The translations under genes and the position numbers were made by a program. From NCBI RefSeq assembly GCF_016429065.1, contig NZ_JAELTX010000030.1, positions 1 to 43,626 of the forward strand: a stretch of DNA of 43,626 bases, written 5' to 3'. Positions 18,476-27,631 of this stretch are shown here, piece after piece. Under the pieces are notes generated by a model that was not told the DNA's origin, ran no database searches, and saw only the letters and a program-made list of their open reading frames with translations. This DNA is from Pedobacter sp. ASV17. Lineage in GTDB: Bacteria > Bacteroidota > Bacteroidia > Sphingobacteriales > Sphingobacteriaceae. Positions within the stretch are counted from its first letter, which is position 1. Each line of letters opens with the position of its first letter.

Positions 18476-19159
18476 ATGAAGAATTTAATATTAATTCTGT
18501 TTTTTTTGCAAGCTTGTCAAGGTTCGGCAAAAGATAACAGTATTTTCAGTTCAGGAGTTTTAACTATTGATGATAACTTTAAAAGCCTTTCTGTGCTAAA
18601 TGAAGATGGAGGTTGGTATTTAAAGATAACAAAGGATAAAAATGGAGAAGTGAAAGTGGTGTATTCAGATAATAAGGAAAGTAGCTCAGTGTTGGAGAGT
18701 ACAAAACGTGATTATCCTTTTTATGATGTAAAATATAAAAAATATGGTGTTCCTTTACCAAAAATATCAATTAGAGCTTTTTATCCTGATTATAATGTTA
18801 TTGTTTTTGATGCGTTTAAGGACAAAAGAGGATATAAAGTTTTTGTGAATGGATCTTGGAAATACATTAGATTAGGCAAAGATTTAATCTATAAAACGTG
18901 GAACGAGCATTTAATCAATGATGTGTATATAGTTTCAGAAAGCAAAAACCCTTTGTATGAGAAAAACAACCTTAAATCGAAAGTTCTTGCTGATAAAAAT
19001 ACCTACTCTTATAAAGTGGTTAAGGTAGAGAGAGAATGGTTAGAGGTAGAATGTTTAAAAGAATGTGAGGGTTGTCCTCATGACAAAAAAAAACTGAAAG
19101 GATGGGTGAAGTGGAGAGAAGGAAGCAAAATATTAATCGATTTATATTATTCTTGCTAA
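18476..19159 (+). CDS. Putative lipoprotein with SH3-like domain, candidate immunity to the peptidase toxin
   Basis: A 227-residue protein starting 5 nt after the toxin stop. Hydrophobic leader LILFFLQAC with Cys at residue 14, so probably a lipoprotein. Residues about 155-222 resemble a bacterial SH3 domain: NPLYEKNNLKSKVL, a strand YSYKVVKVEREWLEVEC and a final GWVKWREG. Two CxxC-like Cys (ECEGC) lie between strands. SH3b domains can bind peptidoglycan peptides. If the upstream tip cuts peptidoglycan, a periplasmic lipoprotein that shields substrate or enzyme is a logical immunity factor. The pairing is by position and logic; the family is not one I can name. Confidence 0.6.
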   Translation: MKNLILILFFLQACQGSAKDNSIFSSGVLTIDDNFKSLSVLNEDGGWYLKITKDKNGEVKVVYSDNKESSSVLESTKRDYPFYDVKYKKYGVPLPKISIRAFYPDYNVIVFDAFKDKRGYKVFVNGSWKYIRLGKDLIYKTWNEHLINDVYIVSESKNPLYEKNNLKSKVLADKNTYSYKVVKVEREWLEVECLKECEGCPHDKKKLKGWVKWREGSKILIDLYYSC

Positions 19160-19164
19160 AGAGT

Positions 19165-19320
19165 TTATCTTCCCACCTTGGCGCAAGTCTTGTGTTTAGG
19201 TCTTGGTGGGGATGACTTGTGCCTTTAAGCAATGTCTTTAATAAGAGTTTATTCTTATAATGTAAAGGAGCGGAACGCTAATTATCCTCCTTTCTAGCGC
19301 AAGCATCCGCTTGTGCCCTA
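19165..19320. repeat. Repeat cluster: families B and C
   Basis: GGCGCAAGTC at 19180-19189 pairs with GACTTGTGCC at 19214-19223 (9 of 10). The stretch from about 19185 to 19275 (TTGTGTTTAGGTCTTGGT to AAAGGAGCGGA) is similar along about 90 nt to 29330-29428; I call this family C. A partial family-B element follows at 19286-19320 (TTTCTAGCGCAAGCATCCGCTTGTGCCC). The rest of the 342-nt gap before 19502 holds the promoter candidate and no gene. Confidence 0.65.
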
Positions 19321-19381
19321 ACAGATACCAGACCACCACAACCATTAACTCCTTTCCGCCATCACAAAAACCAACAAAAAG

Positions 19382-19412
19382 TTGTAATAGCTAACAGAGT
19401 TTACTATATTTA
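19382..19412 (+). promoter_or_regulatory. Candidate promoter of RHS operon 2
   Basis: TTG at 19382-19384, 20 nt, then TATATTTA at 19405-19412: a near match to the Bacteroidota -33/-7 pattern. The leader of about 80 nt contains GCTCTCT and AGAGAGC segments that could pair. Confidence 0.4.
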
Positions 19413-19501
19413 AGCACCGCTCTCTCCAAAAAAAGATTATTGATTTCCGCCGTTGACTAACGAAGAGAGCTATTAAGCGTGTAACTCTCTAATGTTAGCA
19501 T

Positions 19502-22500
19502 ATGAAAAGAACAATCTCAAACCTCTTTCTTTTATGGATGCTGGTGATCACCTTAAGCAGCAAAGCGCAGCTCAAGCCATTTAACCCAACAGCAGCCAGT
19601 CCAAACGCAGCCGCTTTAGGCACCTACGGCGAAATTCCCGTCTCCAACTTTACAGGCACGCCCAGTGTAAGTGTACCCATTTACCAGATCAATGCCAGGG
19701 GAATAACCATTCCAGTGACGGTAAGTTACCATTCGGCAGGGGTAAGGCCCGAGCAGCACCCAGGTTGGACAGGAACAGGATGGACACTCAATGCAGGAGG
19801 TGCCATTACCAGGCAAATTAAAAAATATGCCGACGAACACAGAGACATTAACTACGAGTACGGCTATTACTACAAAGGCCCCATACTAAATGCAGCAGGC
19901 TGGGAGCAAGGCGGCACGGGCAATCAGTATGGTAATGCTACAGATAAACGGATATTCCATACCCAAATAAACCTTACCGATTTGGAGGCCGATGAATTTA
20001 GCTTTAGCTTTTTAGGGCACAGTGGTAAGTTTTACTACAATGCCCAAACCCAAACCTTTAGTGTACAAAGCGATGAATATTTCAAGGTGTATCTGGATGC
20101 TCAAAACCCTTTAATAGAACCTTTCCTAAACGGATATTACGGGTATTACCTCCCTAAGAGCTTCAACAAGTTCACTTTGGAAGATGCAAAAGGCAATAAA
20201 TATATTTTTGGTGGTACCAATGCCATAGAATACTCGGAACCCATGAAATCTGCCCAAAAAGGAGAAAGATTTTGGGCCACCAGCTGGAACCTCATTCAAA
20301 TCATTACCGCTAACCAGGCCGATGTGATTGACTTTGAATATGAGCGTGGGCCTTATATCAGCCAATTATACCGTTATGCTAACTTTTACAGCATTAGCAC
20401 CAATTGCAGCAGCTACTCTTACGCCAATTGGCGAAACGATGGCAGCTTTATTTCGCCTGTTTACCTGAAGAAAATTAAAGTGCAAGGCGGCGTGGAGTTA
20501 GATTTTTCTGCCAGTGCAAGCAATGAGATGAAATACACCAACTTTGATTACCAACGTGTATTTGAAGTGGCCAATATTTATGATTACGAATTGCTGAACA
20601 GCACCCACTTGATCCCTTACTACCAACAGCACCCTTTCCTGCCACAACCACAAGATAAGTTGATTTGGCTAAAATTAGATGGGATTAAAGTACTGGACCA
20701 TCAACAAACATTGCTCAGGGAAATCAATTTCACCTATAACAATATTCCCCAAGAGCGATTGTTCTTGGAAGAAATAGCCTTCAAATCAAGTACCTTGCAG
20801 CCTGAGGGGAAATACACCTTTTTGTACAATAACAAATCAGGCCTGCCCGCTTATTTAACTACCGTAACCGATCATTGGGGCTTTTACAATGGCAATGCCT
20901 ATGGAAACTTTAACGGTGGCACCATTTACGGATTAAGGGAACCAAATTTCAGCTATGCTAGCAGAGGCTTGCTCGAAGCTGTTTTTTATCCTACAGGTGG
21001 TAAAACCATATTTGAATATGAGCCCCACAATTACAGCTACAACGTAGATCCTAAAAATCGTACGGTACTAAGCGCCTTAACCAATGTTGCAGGCGGCAGT
21101 AGGATTAAACGCATTAGTAGTTATACCAATGCCAACACCTTAGCTTTGGCCAAAGATTTCTATTATGTAAAAGATTACATTAATAACGGCACCGCATCTT
21201 CGGGTATTTTAAATAATCTGCCCATTTATCAAACAGGACCTTATACCACACAAGACATGGCAGGGGTTAATTTTAGCTACACCATGTCTAACAGCTCCCC
21301 AATTTTACCGCTAAATGATGGGGCAGGAGTGCACGTGGGCTATACCGAAGTAACCGAGGTGCAAACGGATGAATTAGGTAAAAAATCATACACCGTTCAA
21401 GAATTCACCAATCACGACAATGGTTATAAAGATAGCCAAGCAGTGTATTTGTACAAGAGAACCTATGCCCCTTATGATGAGTATAATTCAAGAGCCTACG
21501 AACGTGGCAGGTTGTTGACCAAGAATTTATATGATGATGCAAAAACAAAGGTAAAATCTGTACAAAACGTATGGGCTCGAATGGCGGAAAGTACCAGCCC
21601 CGCCATTAGGTCTATGGAGTTTAACTTTATGGACATTGCGCTTGGCTGTAATTCTATCCGTTACTATCCTTCCAGTGTTTCTTACCTTAATTACACCTAT
21701 CCCTTTGTACTAAACCAGGAGATAGAAACAGATTATACCCCTAGCGGGGCTACCACTGCAACCTCTATATATGTTTACAATGCCAATAAACAATTGTTGG
21801 AACAAAAAAAATCAAATAGTACAGGCGATTGGACCAGAAGCAATTATGCCTATGCCGATAATTTTCAGTACGCCAATGGCGGTATCACGAATATTTACAC
21901 AAAAATGGTGTCGGCCAGTATGTTAGGTGTCCCGGTAGAATATACGGTAAGCCAAACCGACGGTGTTAACCCAGATAAGATCATCAGTAGCCAACTACAA
22001 ACCTATAAACTATCCAACAATTTTATTGTACCAGCAGAGGATCTGTTGTGGGTTAACCATTTTGGCACTAAAACGCCAACCATGGGTAACCCAAGCGGCC
22101 TAAGTTATGATACAGGTTATGAAATACAGGGTAGTTATGATATTTACGATCAAAAAGCCAACCTGTTACAACATAAAGCCAAGGGCAATGTTTTTACCAC
22201 TTATTTTTGGGGTTATGATAAACGATATCTTACTGCAAAAATAGATAGGGTTGCTTTGGATGGTCTTTTTTATGCTGATATAGATAAGGACGGGCTTGTT
22301 TTGGAGCACGGGACTAACTATATGCCTGTACCCTTAGAGAAAGAAACCGACGCTACCCTTGGCTATTGCTTTAATTTAGCTTACACCATTGGATATATTT
22401 GGGCAGAGGTTAATTTAACAGCAGGACAATATTACGAACTTACCTATTGGGATAATGGCTCCGATTTGGCCATTGCCGATGCACATACCATATTGTCTCA

Positions 22501-23275
22501 ATCTGTAATAGAACAAAAAGGGCCTTGGACAAAAAGACGTGTGTTATTTACCGTTCCAAGCAATGCTTGGTTATTGAGCTTGGATGCCAATACTGGCTTG
22601 ATTAAAGAACTGATCATTAAGCCACAGGTAACCCAAATGACCCGCTACACCTACCAACCATGGGTGGGTATGACCAGTACAATAGACCCTAAGAGTTTTG
22701 CAACTTACTATGAATATGATAACTTTCAGCGCTTGCTACATATCAAAGACAATGATAGGAATATTGTGAAGACCTATGATTATCACTATGCGGCGCAACA
22801 GCCCATTACCATTTATTACAGTGTGGCAGCTAGTGGTAGCTTTACCAGAAACAATTGTGCCAGTAACTATGCTGGTGGTATGGTAACCTATAACGTACCC
22901 GCAGGTACCTATACCAGTACAGTAAGTCAGGCGGCGGCCGATGCCCTTGCAGCAGCGAATGTTGCCGCAAATGGACAGAGCTATGCTAATAGCAATGGCA
23001 GTTGTACACAAATAGTAACCTGTATGCAGTACCGTATCACCATCCCTGTTGATGAAAGCAATAACCTTTATGTTCGCTACAAGCCTTGCGGCAGTAGTAA
23101 TTACGTGACTGTTTCCTTATGGCAGTTAGAGCAGGAGCCTTCTATGGAAAACGAAGTAGTGGTGTTTTTGTGTACCGAAACACCCATGTACGACATATGG
23201 TATATGTACGGCGAATATGGCCCTTCACAATTTATCAATGGTTTAGTCATCACAGAAGTTGGCCCTTGCCAATAA
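19502..23275 (+). CDS. RHS-locus N-terminal shell protein, exported (operon 2, gene 1)
   Basis: A 1257-residue protein. The signal peptide (about 1-23, SSKAQ) is followed by the hallmark start FNPTAASPNAAALGTYGEIP, then VPIYQI, VSYHSAGVRP and GWTLNAGGAITR. It is the counterpart of the 985-residue gene at 10906 but longer. The body is beta-rich, with YD repeats around residues 1050-1095 (YYEYDNFQRLLHIKDND). After this comes a DUF5977-like module (about 1106-1168) with NNC, VPAGTY and a Gln/Ala-rich segment ending NGQSYANSNGSC, plus a Cys-containing beta domain to the end. There is no RHS core or toxin. The next gene begins 18 nt after the stop and supplies them. Confidence 0.8.
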   Translation: MKRTISNLFLLWMLVITLSSKAQLKPFNPTAASPNAAALGTYGEIPVSNFTGTPSVSVPIYQINARGITIPVTVSYHSAGVRPEQHPGWTGTGWTLNAGGAITRQIKKYADEHRDINYEYGYYYKGPILNAAGWEQGGTGNQYGNATDKRIFHTQINLTDLEADEFSFSFLGHSGKFYYNAQTQTFSVQSDEYFKVYLDAQNPLIEPFLNGYYGYYLPKSFNKFTLEDAKGNKYIFGGTNAIEYSEPMKSAQKGERFWATSWNLIQIITANQADVIDFEYERGPYISQLYRYANFYSISTNCSSYSYANWRNDGSFISPVYLKKIKVQGGVELDFSASASNEMKYTNFDYQRVFEVANIYDYELLNSTHLIPYYQQHPFLPQPQDKLIWLKLDGIKVLDHQQTLLREINFTYNNIPQERLFLEEIAFKSSTLQPEGKYTFLYNNKSGLPAYLTTVTDHWGFYNGNAYGNFNGGTIYGLREPNFSYASRGLLEAVFYPTGGKTIFEYEPHNYSYNVDPKNRTVLSALTNVAGGSRIKRISSYTNANTLALAKDFYYVKDYINNGTASSGILNNLPIYQTGPYTTQDMAGVNFSYTMSNSSPILPLNDGAGVHVGYTEVTEVQTDELGKKSYTVQEFTNHDNGYKDSQAVYLYKRTYAPYDEYNSRAYERGRLLTKNLYDDAKTKVKSVQNVWARMAESTSPAIRSMEFNFMDIALGCNSIRYYPSSVSYLNYTYPFVLNQEIETDYTPSGATTATSIYVYNANKQLLEQKKSNSTGDWTRSNYAYADNFQYANGGITNIYTKMVSASMLGVPVEYTVSQTDGVNPDKIISSQLQTYKLSNNFIVPAEDLLWVNHFGTKTPTMGNPSGLSYDTGYEIQGSYDIYDQKANLLQHKAKGNVFTTYFWGYDKRYLTAKIDRVALDGLFYADIDKDGLVLEHGTNYMPVPLEKETDATLGYCFNLAYTIGYIWAEVNLTAGQYYELTYWDNGSDLAIADAHTILSQSVIEQKGPWTKRRVLFTVPSNAWLLSLDANTGLIKELIIKPQVTQMTRYTYQPWVGMTSTIDPKSFATYYEYDNFQRLLHIKDNDRNIVKTYDYHYAAQQPITIYYSVAASGSFTRNNCASNYAGGMVTYNVPAGTYTSTVSQAAADALAAANVAANGQSYANSNGSCTQIVTCMQYRITIPVDESNNLYVRYKPCGSSNYVTVSLWQLEQEPSMENEVVVFLCTETPMYDIWYMYGEYGPSQFINGLVITEVGPCQ

Positions 23276-23293
23276 TTATAAAGCCAAAGTTTT

Positions 23294-26200
23294 ATGAAAA
23301 AGAGATTATTCATTACAACGCTATTTAGTCTGTTGGTTTCCACAAGTATTTACGCTCAGCAGCACGTTACCTATTTGGCCTACCATAATCAACCAGAACT
23401 TAGTGCCAGCGGTAGTGTAACATTGCTGCCCAATTTCCACGCACCAACAGGTAGCAAGCTAAGGGTTTTTATTCAGGATGATTGCAGACCTTTGGCCAGT
23501 GTGCCCAGCAGCAACCAAAACTATATCCTTACCCGTATCTTTAAGGTAGCGGGGGTAAACGCACAAAATTTGAATGATGCCCGTACTTTGTGCCAAGAGA
23601 ATCAAACCATTCAATATTTTGATGGCCTTGGTCGTTCGCTACAAACCGTATTGGTAGGCGGCAGTCCAGGTTATCAGGATTTGGTAACGCCCATGGCTTA
23701 TGATGCGCTTGGTAGGGAGGCCGTGAAGTACCAACCCTATGCGGCAGGAGGTACCAGCGGTAGCTATAGGTCCTCAGGTATCACCGAGCAACTGGCTTTT
23801 TATATGGGACAGTCGGGTACTTCCAGTATTAAACAAACCGACTATCCTTTCAGCATCACCAAGTTTGAGCCCAGCCCGCTGAACCGTGTGGAACGACAAG
23901 GTTTTCCTGGCGGATCATGGCAGCCTGCTAACACAGCTACCGAGCATACCGCCAGGTTAAGCTATGGTACCAATAACAGCGATACCAACTATGGCACTAC
24001 AGGATTTGCCGTAAGGCTGTTCAAGGCCGACGCTGTAACCACTGCTGGCCACGAACATGAACGTACCCTTTCAAGTAACGGTTTTTATACAGCGGGACAG
24101 CTTTACCTTACCACCAGTAAAGACGAGAACTGGCAGGGCAGCGACGGCAAGAAGGGAACCGTAGAGGAATACAAGGATAAAGAAGGTAGGCTAGTACTCA
24201 AGCGTATGTTCAACGAAAAGGCGGGAAACATTGAGGTGTTAAGTACCTATTATGTATACGATGACTTGGGCAATCTTAGTTTTGTATTGCCTCCAGGAGC
24301 CAGCCCTGATGCTGGGGTGCCCAACGGCACCTTACAGGAGCAGTTCTGCTACCTGTACCGCTACGATGGAAAAAGAAGGGTAACTGAAAAAAGATTGCCA
24401 GGCAAAGGCTGGGAGCATTTGGTTTACAACCAACTTGACCAAGTGGTACTTACGCAGGATGTTTTGCAGCGCAATGCAGGCCAATGGCTATTTACCAAAT
24501 ACGATGCTTTAGGACGTATCGTGGTTACGGGCGTGTACAACAATACTGTAGGTATAAAAGCCATGCAATCGGCGGTAGATGGGCATGCGGTACTTTGGGA
24601 AGAACGTGACAATGCCAATAGCAATGCCGTGGGTACAGGCTATAGCAATTTGGCCTTTCCCTTTAATAATATCACTTACTACCATATTATAACCTATTAT
24701 GATGATTACGATTTCTACAACAATACTTTTGGCCAGCCTAATGGTACCACGCAGGTAACCTCGGCAAGGACCAAAGGATTGTCAACAGGGGCAAGGACTA
24801 CCATCCTGGGCACGGGGACCATGCTGCTATCGGTAAGTTATTATGATAGTTATGGGCGTGCTATACAAATCAAAGGCGAACATCATCTGAACAATGTTAC
24901 CGATGTAATGGATACTGAGTACAACTTCGATGGCAGCGTAAAGAATACCAACCGTACCCATTTGAACAATGGCAAGACCATGGTAGTGGCCAATAGCTAC
25001 CAATACGACCATATGGGCCGTAAAATCAAAACCTACCAAACCACCTATGGCACCCCGCAAACCAGCGGTACCGAAGTGCTGCTTTCGGAGATGCAATATA
25101 ACGACCTTGGACAATTGCAAACCAAGAAGCTGCACAATGGTCTGCAAACCTCTGCCTTTACTTATAACGAGCGAGGTTGGTTGAAGACAAGCAACAGTGC
25201 TCCACTGTTTAACATGACCTTACAGTACAACGATGGTGCCCATCAGCAGTTTAATGGTAACATTTCGGGCCAAAGCTTTACCAATAATAGCAACAATGCC
25301 TTTACCTACCAGTACGACAAACTGAACAGATTGATCAATGGCACGGCTATGGGCATGTCGGAGGTGTTGGACTATGACGTGATGGGTAACATTCTGAGCC
25401 TTGACCGTGATGGTCTTGGCGCAAAAACCTACAACTATACGGGTAATCGACTACAGAGCGTTTCGGGCCTCACAGGTACCTATATATATGATGACAATGG
25501 CAATGCCACTACCGATGCCCGCAATGGTGTTGGGCTTAGCTATAACCACCTGAGTTTACCTATTAGCGCCAACAAAATAGGTTTAAGCTTAGCCTATACT
25601 TATGATGCGGCGGGAAGGAAACTAAGAAAGGTGTCGACCACTGGAACGACCACCACTACGGATTACGTGGACGGAATCCAATACACCAATAATGTCATTG
25701 ATTTCATCCAGACCGAAGAAGGGATTGCCAGAAACAGTAATGGAAGTTATACCTACGAATATAACCTGACGGATCATTTGGGTAATGTGCGGGTTACCTT
25801 CAAGGAAGATGGAGGAACGGCACTGCCCCTTGAACGTACGGATTATTATGCTTTTGGTAAGAGATCTTCTTTAGGAGCCAATTTAAACCGCTATCTTTAC
25901 AATGGCAAGGAGTTGCAAGAAGAATTGGGTCAATATGATTACGGTGCAAGGTTTTATGATCCAGAGATTGGAAGGTGGAATGTAGTGGATCCATTGACCG
26001 AAATGAGTAGGAGAAACAGCCCTTACAGTTATGGCTTGAACAATCCCATCCGTTTCATTGATGTTGACGGGATGTATGCAGGAGAGGCGGGAACGTATAA
26101 GCCAGGAGATAAGGACTTCGATGATATATTGGCCTATTATGGAATTGGCAGAAATAAAACTCCTTCCCAGGAAGATCCTCCTAAGAATAGGAAGATAGAG

Positions 26201-26719
26201 GTTTTTGTATGGGATAAGGAGGCTGGGCTGGATGTTGGGCATACTGCGATTAAAATTGGAGGCAAAGTGTATGGATATTATCCATCTGATGAAAATAATA
26301 ATCAAGCTTATGATCCGTCAGAATTATTCGGAAGTAAAGGGGAAATGCATGTAGATAATTTACGAGACTTTAATCTTAAATATGCGGGTAACGTAATTAC
26401 ATCCTACCAAATAAATCTTACAGAAAAGCAATTGAAAGAAATTGAGGCAACATTGCAAAAATATATAAAGGATCCTGGGACATATAGTTTATTAGGTAAT
26501 AACTGTACTACCGTTGCTCTTCAATCTTTGATTGAAAACGGCATAAAAATCAAAGAAAAAAGTCCAGCCGTACATGGTTCAAGGTTCCCCGTTTTAGCAG
26601 TACAGAATATTACTAATACAACTGGATTTAGCCCTTCTAGGCTATCAAATGTTTTAAGGTCATCCGAGAATAGTAGTATCGTTTCTAGTATAAAAAGATT
26701 TAGAATAGCAAAACAATGA
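23294..26719 (+). CDS. RHS polymorphic toxin with permuted papain/NlpC-P60-like tip (operon 2, gene 2)
   Basis: A 1141-residue protein. It has a signal peptide (about 1-22), a short N-terminal segment, a DUF6443-like domain (about 75-165, FDGLGRSLQTVLVGG), RHS repeats, and the RHS core at about 869-925 ([20 protein letters not shown] to NNPIRFIDVDGM; the usual P of DPDG is V). It lacks the PPC domains seen in the operon 1 toxin. In the tip, DVGHTAIKIGGKVYGYYP puts a His at 983 and LLGNNCTTVALQSL puts a Cys at 1071. His before Cys, strand and helix order, and the NNC motif fit circularly permuted papain-like (NlpC/P60-related) enzymes, i.e. a peptidase or amidase toxin. Its stop overlaps the start of the next gene by 4 nt. 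Confidence 0.75.
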   Translation: MKKRLFITTLFSLLVSTSIYAQQHVTYLAYHNQPELSASGSVTLLPNFHAPTGSKLRVFIQDDCRPLASVPSSNQNYILTRIFKVAGVNAQNLNDARTLCQENQTIQYFDGLGRSLQTVLVGGSPGYQDLVTPMAYDALGREAVKYQPYAAGGTSGSYRSSGITEQLAFYMGQSGTSSIKQTDYPFSITKFEPSPLNRVERQGFPGGSWQPANTATEHTARLSYGTNNSDTNYGTTGFAVRLFKADAVTTAGHEHERTLSSNGFYTAGQLYLTTSKDENWQGSDGKKGTVEEYKDKEGRLVLKRMFNEKAGNIEVLSTYYVYDDLGNLSFVLPPGASPDAGVPNGTLQEQFCYLYRYDGKRRVTEKRLPGKGWEHLVYNQLDQVVLTQDVLQRNAGQWLFTKYDALGRIVVTGVYNNTVGIKAMQSAVDGHAVLWEERDNANSNAVGTGYSNLAFPFNNITYYHIITYYDDYDFYNNTFGQPNGTTQVTSARTKGLSTGARTTILGTGTMLLSVSYYDSYGRAIQIKGEHHLNNVTDVMDTEYNFDGSVKNTNRTHLNNGKTMVVANSYQYDHMGRKIKTYQTTYGTPQTSGTEVLLSEMQYNDLGQLQTKKLHNGLQTSAFTYNERGWLKTSNSAPLFNMTLQYNDGAHQQFNGNISGQSFTNNSNNAFTYQYDKLNRLINGTAMGMSEVLDYDVMGNILSLDRDGLGAKTYNYTGNRLQSVSGLTGTYIYDDNGNATTDARNGVGLSYNHLSLPISANKIGLSLAYTYDAAGRKLRKVSTTGTTTTTDYVDGIQYTNNVIDFIQTEEGIARNSNGSYTYEYNLTDHLGNVRVTFKEDGGTALPLERTDYYAFGKRSSLGANLNRYLYNGKELQEELGQYDYGARFYDPEIGRWNVVDPLTEMSRRNSPYSYGLNNPIRFIDVDGMYAGEAGTYKPGDKDFDDILAYYGIGRNKTPSQEDPPKNRKIEVFVWDKEAGLDVGHTAIKIGGKVYGYYPSDENNNQAYDPSELFGSKGEMHVDNLRDFNLKYAGNVITSYQINLTEKQLKEIEATLQKYIKDPGTYSLLGNNCTTVALQSLIENGIKIKEKSPAVHGSRFPVLAVQNITNTTGFSPSRLSNVLRSSENSSIVSSIKRFRIAKQ

Positions 26720-27075
26720 AATACAAATTATTTATAGTCATCTTTATTCTTTTCTCTTGTAGTAAAGTGATTGAGGAAAAAAAGCTGGTAGAGATGTTTA
26801 ATAGCGGAGATAAAAAGCAAATCATATTAGCAACAAATTATGTCTCTAGCCATAAAGAAGTGCGTATGGTCAAATATTTACTAGCAGACGCCATGGATCC
26901 AAGAATTGTTCATGATATCCGTTATAAAGGTATGTCCATATATCAAATTAAAATGGGGGCAATGCAAAAGCTAACAGGGGTTAAGCCATTAAAAAAAATA
27001 TCATATCAACCTGATTCATCTATATTCAGGTTTTATCATGAGATTTCTATTAAAAATGGGTGGATAGTTAATTAA
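26716..27075 (+). CDS. Putative lipoprotein, candidate immunity to the cysteine-enzyme toxin
   Basis: A 119-residue protein overlapping the toxin stop by 4 nt (ATGA), the tightest coupling in the locus. Leader FIVIFILFSCS with Cys at residue 15, so probably a lipoprotein. The mature part is helical: EEKKLVEMFNSGDKKQIILA and HKEVRMVKYLLADAMDPRI resemble a HEAT-like helix pair. Position and localisation make it the likely immunity protein for the permuted papain-like tip, acting in the periplasm. I do not know the family. Confidence 0.65.
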   Translation: MKYKLFIVIFILFSCSKVIEEKKLVEMFNSGDKKQIILATNYVSSHKEVRMVKYLLADAMDPRIVHDIRYKGMSIYQIKMGAMQKLTGVKPLKKISYQPDSSIFRFYHEISIKNGWIVN

Positions 27076-27159
27076 CCTCTTTAACTACTTTAAAAAAGGA
27101 ATATGTTTCCAAGCTGACGCACGAGTGTTGTGTGAATAAAATCTAAAGATTCTACATCA

Positions 27160-27513
27160 ATGAAATATAAATCTGCTTCTTTGATAATTCTCCTTTTGGC
27201 ATCTTTTGTAATAGCTTATTGCTCAAGTTTGCGACCAAGCTTTGATCTAGAAATTATCAAGGGCGATTGGTGCTTAAATAAGAAGCATATTAACTATCCC
27301 AAACTTAGATTTGATCATAACGGTAAGTTGATTTTAAGTAGTACTGGCGATACGATATATAGGTGTAATTATGCTATCCTAGGCGCATTTTTGTCGATTC
27401 AAAAAGATGAGAAAACCGTAAGAAATAAAATTCTCAAATTAGATAAGGATAGTCTTGTATTAGATGGTTTGTTAGAAAACATTGCCATACAAAGATACGG
27501 CAGATGTAAATGA
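27160..27513 (+). CDS. Putative small lipocalin-like lipoprotein
   Basis: A 117-residue protein with a hydrophobic leader ending VIAYCSS (Cys at about residue 21), so possibly lipidated although Tyr before Cys is unusual. After it comes a lipocalin-like start (IIKGDWCLNKK) and short strands ending in a Cys (YGRC). This resembles small Bacteroidota lipocalin-like proteins. It lies 84 nt after the candidate immunity gene; between them is a patch (TTCCAAGCTGACGCACGAGTGTTGTG) that may be a very diverged palindrome. It could be a second immunity gene or an orphan carried from another module. Confidence 0.55.
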   Translation: MKYKSASLIILLLASFVIAYCSSLRPSFDLEIIKGDWCLNKKHINYPKLRFDHNGKLILSSTGDTIYRCNYAILGAFLSIQKDEKTVRNKILKLDKDSLVLDGLLENIAIQRYGRCK

Positions 27514-27525
27514 TTGCCCTTTATC

Positions 27526-27550
27526 CTTTGGTTGGTGTGATCACCAAAAG
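27526..27550 (+). repeat. Dispersed palindromic repeat, family A (diverged copy)
   Basis: CTTTGGTTGGTGTGATCACCAAAAG: the left arm is intact, and the right arm has lost the central AACC so that it pairs only in its outer part. TCCAACCA follows 25 nt later. Confidence 0.6.
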
Positions 27551-27592
27551 TTGAGCAATATGGCGATCACTCCAACCACAAATTATAACAAT

Positions 27593-27627
27593 AAAAAAAA
27601 GCGGACAATTTACTGTCCGCTTTTTTT
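27593..27627. terminator. Strong bidirectional intrinsic terminator
   Basis: A8, GCGGACA, loop ATTTAC, TGTCCGC, T7. The GC-rich 7-bp stem is extended by A/T pairing and has a T tract on both strands. It ends the plus-strand RHS operon 2 and would also end the decayed minus-strand gene that follows. Confidence 0.85.
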
Positions 27628-27631
27628 GTCG

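Noticed and set aside
25883..26305. Open frame of 140 codons on the minus strand
   Set aside because: Shadow of the RHS core and toxin tip of the gene at 23294; the plus frame carries the conserved RHS core.
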